Assembly (NCBI GenBank): GCA_963921825.1
Contig: OY997589.1
Span: 84,118,523-84,182,522 of the forward strand
Direction of reading: 5' to 3'
From: Erodium maritimum
Lineage: Eukaryota; Streptophyta; Magnoliopsida; Geraniales; Geraniaceae
Length of the DNA stretch: 64,000 nucleotides
The notes under the pieces are model-generated. The model searched no databases. It saw only the letters and a program-made list of their open reading frames with translations, and was not told the origin of the DNA. Shown one piece after another: positions 60,186-64,000 of the stretch. Every line of letters starts with the position of its first letter. The stretch's first letter is position 1. Position numbers and translations under genes: made by a program.

Positions 60186-61603
60186 GAACATTCTCTTGAA
60201 CATAATCTATGGAGTTGTACCTAGAATCACGACGAGGACAGAGTGCATCAATTTCATCTATGAAGATCACAGAAGGCTTTCCTCTCATTGCATGTGCTGA
60301 TGCCTCTGAAAAAGCCTCCCGCAAGATCTTTTCACTTTCTCCAACATGAGATCTATGCACAGAGTGTGGACTACAAGATATGCCCCATGTAAAAGTAAAA
60401 CAAACATAACACAACCTCATAAATCAATTGCAGTTGAAGAAAAACTATTGGTAGCAGAAATCACAACCCCCAGAGTGTTGAAAGTTGAAACGATCATTAC
60501 CTGATAACAATCAAGTGTGCATCACATTCTTGAACAACAGCACGCACCAAGCTTGTCTAATCTCCCAAAAAAAGAAAGGAGTAAAAATAGCATAAGTAGG
60601 TAACTAAAAAGAAACCCCGCCAATACCACACATGAACTGATTAAAACAAGACCTTAAAAAAAAAGGCATTCCTAGATTATTTTGGTGTAACAAGAGTATA
60701 GTTCATCACAGATTGTACAAATCTTCTCCCCAGAGTATAAGGAAAGACATTTGATTAAAATTTCAGCATATATACAAGGCATAACCGCAAGAACTTTGAA
60801 CTATGCACGTTTTCCAAATACTATCGGCGAACTATTTTTTCTGTCTGCAAAACCGTCATCTATTAATGGAATTAGTCATGCGACAGTCACGTGACTTCAA
60901 TTTATTTTGAAACGAAAGTTTTTTCCTTTACAGTATACGTGTTTTGCAATTAGTAGCACTCATGTATACGTGTTTTGTAATTTGGAACCCTTATGTATAC
61001 ACTATTGATGGTTACTTTCAACTTTTTGCAAAATAATTAACCAATAGTATGGGATGTCATTTGCAAAAATATATATCACCTATAGTATTTACAAAAAGTG
61101 CATAATTCACAGCAAATTTTGCAATTATCTCTACCTACAATTACACAAGCAATACTCTTCACTCTCTTCAAAAGCTCAATTCATCACTATTTCAACAACA
61201 ACAAAAATCATAGTTTACAGAATTGGGTGTATCCTAAAAACACAAATTTCATCGAATTAAACTCATTTTCTCATAACAAAAAAACTTCACAAAAGAACAA
61301 TACCTTCCCAGTTCCAGGCGGGCCGTAGAGGAGCAAACCGCGAGGCCACTGAAAGCAAAATCAGAAACCAATTACGCCCTAATCGTAATCGAAGCTAAGA
61401 AATCGAAATCGAATGAGTGAAAAAAAACGCGATACTAGTGTTCGTTGGGTTACCTTGAGGCCGAGCTTTTTAGCTTCGGAGGAGTAGAGAAGAGGGAAGG
61501 TGATGAGCTCTCTGAGAGCTTCAAGAGCTTTGGAGTTTCCGGCAATGGCGTCCTCAGCTCTCCACTGCTCCTCGTTGCCGTTGCTGCCACAGCTCTCCTC
61601 CAT
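54637..61603 (-). CDS. CDC48B: CDC48B-type double AAA ATPase
   Basis: Twelve exons with GT-AG introns: 61603-61454, 61348-61304, 60556-60501, 60370-60221, 60049-59942, 59830-59731, 59133-58849, 58700-58531, 57881-57753, 56656-56569, 56018-55941, 55122-54637. They join in frame to 614 aa (Arabidopsis CDC48B, At2g03670, about 600). The ATG at 61603 is followed by EES; the upstream in-frame GTG extension is not used in the family. D1 has Walker A GPPGTGK (59-65) and Walker B VIFIDE (118-123). D2 has Walker A GPPGCSKT (330-337) and Walker B IIFFDE (385-390). Both domains have the RPGRFD arginine motif. There is no CDC48 N-domain. A hydrophobic segment at 586-602 suggests a C-terminal membrane anchor. 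The family unfolds protein substrates with ATP; the target of CDC48B is not known to me. Many introns hold MITEs, yet every exon is intact. Confidence 0.94.
55172..55798. mobile_element. Mutator-like MITE in CDC48B intron 11
   Basis: It starts GGGATTTTACG and ends as the mirror of GGGATGATTGCATACGG. Flanks TGCTTCATA (55163-55171) and TGATTCATA (55799-55807) form a 9-bp duplication with one mismatch. Inside, the blocks AAAATGGTCATTTTC..AAAGTCTAAAATGCCC and GATGTATAGGTTTTTTGCA occur twice, so it has an internal duplication. Confidence 0.8.
56067..56482. mobile_element. Mutator-like MITE in CDC48B intron 10
   Basis: The ends CGGATAATTTCAAAAAAG and the mirror of GGGATAATTGCAAAAAAG lie between AATAGGATA (56058-56066) and AATATGATA (56483-56491), a 9-bp duplication with one mismatch. 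Same family as 50666 and 52390. Confidence 0.82.
57450..57729. mobile_element. MITE in CDC48B intron 9
   Basis: Ends GGAAAAACATCATTTCTA and the mirror of GGGATGACTTTATTGCA, with inverted CCCA(C/T)TTTGACC blocks. A perfect 9-bp duplication TATATTGAA lies at 57441-57449 and 57730-57738. The right duplication ends only 14 bp before the exon 9 donor at 57752. Confidence 0.9.
58003..58429. mobile_element. MITE in CDC48B intron 8
   Basis: The left end is GGGTTAATTGCACAT and the right end is the mirror of GGTTAAATGGCTATC. Flanks TTCCAAATA (57994-58002) and TTTCAAATA (58430-58438) give a 9-bp duplication with one mismatch. The sequence at 63304 to the window end is a relative. Confidence 0.82.
59242..59712. 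mobile_element. hAT-type MITE in CDC48B intron 6
   Basis: The ends CAAGGTTGTAAAAAA and the mirror of CAGTGTGTAAAAACC lie between CTAACGAT (59234-59241) and CTAAAGAT (59713-59720), an 8-bp duplication with one mismatch. GCTAGGCGCTAGTCGG near the left and CGCTTAGGCGGCCGCC near the right are shared with 43019-43561. The right target duplication ends 10 bp from the exon 6 donor at 59730. Confidence 0.85.
60109..60183. repeat. (GA)n microsatellite in CDC48B intron 4
   Basis: An uninterrupted GA tract of 75 bp, (CT)n on the coding strand. It makes up nearly half of a 171-bp intron and lies 36 bp downstream of the exon 4 donor. Confidence 0.95.
60778..61131. mobile_element. MITE in CDC48B intron 2
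   Basis: It starts GGCATAACCGCAAG and ends as the mirror of GAGATAATTGCAAAATTT. Flanks TATATACAA (60769-60777) and TACCTACAA (61132-61140) match at 7 of 9 positions. Internal blocks are shared with 63450-63833 (AACTATGC(A)CGTTTT, GTCACGTGACTTCAAT), which supports the ends. Confidence 0.7.
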
Positions 61604-62228
61604 CTCTCGCTTCTTTCTCTTACAGTTCTCCACCTTCACAGCGTATCTCTATGGAGGTTTTTGAGGTTTTTCTGGTTAACTTTTTCAAATAGGCTTCAAT
61701 GGGCTTTTGAGGCCCATTTTGTAGACTTTGAAGCTGTTAAGGCATAAGCCTAATGGGCTTATGAGGCCCAATTCTGAAAACTACCTCATGTATTGTCTCA
61801 TGTATTGTCTATGTGAGAAAAACTATCTTACGTACAGCCCACGCTTTTAAACTATCATACCTTATGACTACGGTTGTCTGTTAGTCTTTTCAACGAAATT
61901 ACTACCCTTATGTATTGTTCACATCCCTAATTTTAACGGAGTATTCCAAAATTTAATGGAATATTCTATAATTTGTCAGTGATCGGCGGTGATCAAAAGA
62001 TAAGAGTAGTTTAAAAGCATGAACAATACATAAGGAAGTTTTTTGCACACCCCTTTCAAATTTTAGCCCACTTTCCAACATTTCGTAATACAAGTTCCAA
62101 CCGTCTGAATTGAGATTTCTAATAATTCATAATATACTTTACAAAAGTTTCCAATATAAGATATTAATCTCCCCACAACATTGGTGCCATAAAAAATTCC
62201 GCAGAACACGACAAACAAACTGAGAGTT
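61604..62228. other. Spacer between the ASNSD1-like gene and CDC48B
   Basis: The spacer holds the CDC48B promoter and 5' UTR and the 3' UTR of the ASNSD1-like gene in 625 bp. From about 61770 to 62050 inverted blocks (ACTACC(C)T(C)ATGTATTG and CAATACATAAGG) indicate another degenerate MITE. No obvious TATA box is seen close to 61603. Confidence 0.4.
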
Positions 62229-63172
62229 TCATGATGGAACATGAAAAACAACACTTCCGGCAGAAGCCTGATTCGCCGCACGATTACTCCCGAAGTTCTT
62301 CCTATTCGATTCCCTTGCGATTCTCGAACCAAACTGAGAAGAACAAGACATTGTCGCATCAAGGGTAAAAATTGCAGCAGAAGGATGAAATGTGATATCA
62401 TAGAAATGTATGCAGAAGATATGGTTCGGGGGATAGTGATGCGGACCTGGATTGCTCGTTTGGGCAGAACAGCTGCTTCGTGCAAACTGAGCATCTTGGC
62501 AACCTTCAGGAATGCATAATAAGAAAGGGTCATTGCAAAAAAGTACCCTGAGGTATTTATTTTCGAAAGTAGTAGCCCTCTTTGATAATTGCAAAAAAAA
62601 AGTACTCTGAAGTTTTTTGGGGGGTAAATAGTAAAAAACTACCCTAAAGTATTGTCCACAAACAAAAAACTACCTAAAGTTTTGTCCACCGACTCCCGTT
62701 TTAGAAAAACGTAACAGGTTAATTGTCAAATACTATCTTAAAGTATTGCCCACACAACTATAGAATGCATTATGAATTTCCCAATCCGCGAAGAACTGTC
62801 CACGCCATTCATTCTGAACATTCATCACAGTTTCTCCCTGTTTCGTTTTTCTAACGGAAGTCGGTGGACAAAACTTTTGTGTAGCCTAAAAGCGTGGACA
62901 AAACTTTAGGTATTTTTTCATTTGTGGACAATACTTTAGGGTAGCTTTTAACAATTAGCCTTTTTTTTTGCAATTTGTACAAAAATGAGGACTTTACCCT
63001 TACAATTTAGATTTAGAAAATAATTAAGTAAAAAACAAACAAAAATGACACTGACCTCTCTCAAAATCTTCTTATCACCTGTTCCACTTGGTTGATCGAG
63101 GTCGGCAACCTTCCACAAGGGAATATCGAGCAATGTCCTTATAACATCTTCGTCCAGGAAAGGAAACCTAGC
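62229..63172 (-). CDS. ASNSD1-like asparagine-synthase-domain protein, C-terminal exons (partial)
   Basis: Three final exons, 63172-63056, 62503-62447 and 62333-62229, join in phase 0 to 92 aa ending at a TGA. The sequence reads ARFPFLDEDVI, LLDIPLWKVADL, GTGDKKILREVAKMLSL, then AAVLPKRAIQFGSRIARES, matching the C-terminus of asparagine synthetase-like proteins of the ASNSD1 group (human ASNSD1 has PKRAMQFGSRIAKME at this place). The FPFLDE block is the end of the ATP-binding synthase fold. Upstream exons lie beyond the right edge. Position beside CDC48B matches Arabidopsis At2g03667. The family resembles class II glutamine-dependent asparagine synthetases, but activity is unproven. The intron 62504-63055 carries MITE sequence. 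Confidence 0.9.
62527..63000. mobile_element. Truncated MITE with another MITE inside, in an ASNSD1-like intron
   Basis: The left part, GGGTCATTGCAAAAAAGTACCCTGA at 62527 onward, is a member of the 50666 family, but its right arm is missing. A second element, about 62622-62960, has inverted ends GGGTAAATAGTAAAAAAC and GGCTAATTGTTAAAAGC, each followed by TACCCTAAAGTATTGTCCAC. Its duplication is unclear because it sits in a T run. Confidence 0.65.
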
Positions 63173-63303
63173 CTGGTTTAAAACTCAGAATCAGGCATCG
63201 TTCATAAGTCAACTCAAACTCGTGAATATTGCCTAATAGATTGGTAATTTGGGGGCGTGTTTGACTAGATTATGCCGGGCAGTTCCCAAACAAGAAGATG
63301 GAA

Positions 63304-64000
63304 GGGTTAATTGTAAATGAATGCTCTTATGCAGTGTCCACAAACACATGACTTCGTAGTAAATTTCCATGAACATGTGATTACCCTCATGAATTTTAAC
63401 GTTTCATTTTTATTTCCATCACATGACATAAATATGGGTGTAAATTTTAGAGAGAATTGCAACAATTTGAGGTAAACTATGCGTTTTTTGCAAATACTAT
63501 CAGTGAAATATATTTTTTTGCTAATGACATCCCCCAACTACTTTTCGTCTCCAAATTCACTAACGGGGTTAATTGTTTTGCAAAAAGTTGACATTAACCA
63601 AGCAAAAGTGTATACATAAGGGTTCCAAATTGCAAAACACATATAACGTGAAGGACAAAACTGTCATTTCCAAGGAAAATTGAAGTCATGTGACTGTCAC
63701 ATGACTAGTTTCCGTTAAAGATAATGAATTTGCTGACAAAAAATAGTTGACGGATGTCATTTGCAAAAAAAAATAGTTGACGGATGTCATTTGCAAAAAA
63801 AAATAGTTCACCACAAGTTTTTGCAATTAATCCTAAATTTCAAAATAACCCAAAACTAATCCTCATGCTTTACTCTTGCGATTTTAATTTAATTCGTTCA
63901 CGAAATCTTCCCGGAATCATATTGAATAGGAGGATTAAAGATGTGAATGAGTAGTTTTGAGACATTTTAAACTCATGTGACAAAAAATTGATTTTTTTCA
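63304..64000. mobile_element. MITE related to 58003, running off the window
   Basis: It starts GGGTTAATTGTAAATG. Sequence to the right (CATGTGATTACCCTCATGAATTT, then from 63834 the ATATTGAATAGGAGGATT region) parallels the MITE at 58003-58429. It is interrupted by 63450-63833. The right end is outside the window. Confidence 0.6.
63450..63833. mobile_element. Nested MITE, 384 bp, with a tandem duplication
   Basis: The ends GAGAGAATTGCAACAA and the mirror of GGATTAATTGCAAAAA lie between TAAATTTTA (63441-63449) and TAAATTTCA (63834-63842), a 9-bp duplication with one mismatch. Near the right end a 30-bp unit (AGTTGACGGATGTCATTTGC plus an A run) is tandemly repeated. Same family as 60778-61131. 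Confidence 0.8.

Noticed and set aside
61604-61639. Upstream in-frame extension of the CDC48B start
   Set aside because: It begins with GTG, not ATG. The ATG at 61603 matches the family N-terminus.
62063-62594. Two longer minus-strand frames around the ASNSD1-like exons
   Set aside because: Each reads through splice sites into introns. The spliced product matches the family and the read-through parts do not.
1-64000. A new multi-gene biological system, biosynthetic cluster or viral insertion
   Set aside because: Only four host genes are present, with unrelated roles. The lone P450 has no pathway partners nearby, and no capsid, movement-protein or viral replicase motifs were seen.

Overview
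The window is nuclear DNA of a flowering plant, most likely a eudicot. It holds spliced genes with GT-AG introns, plant-specific proteins (a CYP78A P450 and a SPIRAL1 microtubule protein), AT-rich intergenic DNA and a dense load of plant-type transposons. I cannot name the species. Nothing suggests bacteria, an organelle or a virus.

Four host genes can be reconstructed, all on the minus strand. (1) A two-exon CYP78A5/KLUH-type cytochrome P450 at 16.0-17.6 kb. (2) A SPIRAL1-type microtubule protein at 50.1-53.6 kb, with a long intron in its 5' UTR. (3) A 12-exon CDC48B-type double AAA ATPase at 54.6-61.6 kb. (4) The C-terminal exons of an ASNSD1-like asparagine-synthase-domain protein at 62.2-63.2 kb, which runs off the right edge. 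The last three occur in the same order as Arabidopsis At2g03667, At2g03670 and At2g03680, so 50-64 kb is an ancient conserved block. The four genes keep open frames, consensus splice sites and catalytic motifs.

The rest, about 1-15 kb and 18-50 kb, is a transposon graveyard. I can bound these elements: a ~3 kb LTR-like element (1.2-4.2 kb); a 1.7 kb solo LTR with a perfect 5-bp target duplication, inserted in a PIF/Harbinger-associated Myb-like ORF (6.6-9.5 kb); two long decayed LINEs (19.4-22.7 kb plus, 22.9-27.9 kb minus) and several LINE pieces; a full-length PIF/Harbinger element with a broken transposase (33.1-35.2 kb) and a remnant of another (31.3-32.6 kb); several non-autonomous hAT elements with 8-bp target duplications; and a Mutator-like MITE at 29.2 kb.

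In the gene block the transposon type changes. Introns and flanks of the SPIRAL1, CDC48B and ASNSD1 genes carry at least nine short MITEs with 9-bp target duplications, some nested, plus one hAT MITE close to a splice site. Insertions are confined to introns and spacers while the exons stay intact. No new multi-gene system is visible. The notable points are the conserved trio, the intronic MITE load, a perfect 58-bp palindrome created inside a LINE, and the layered insertion histories.
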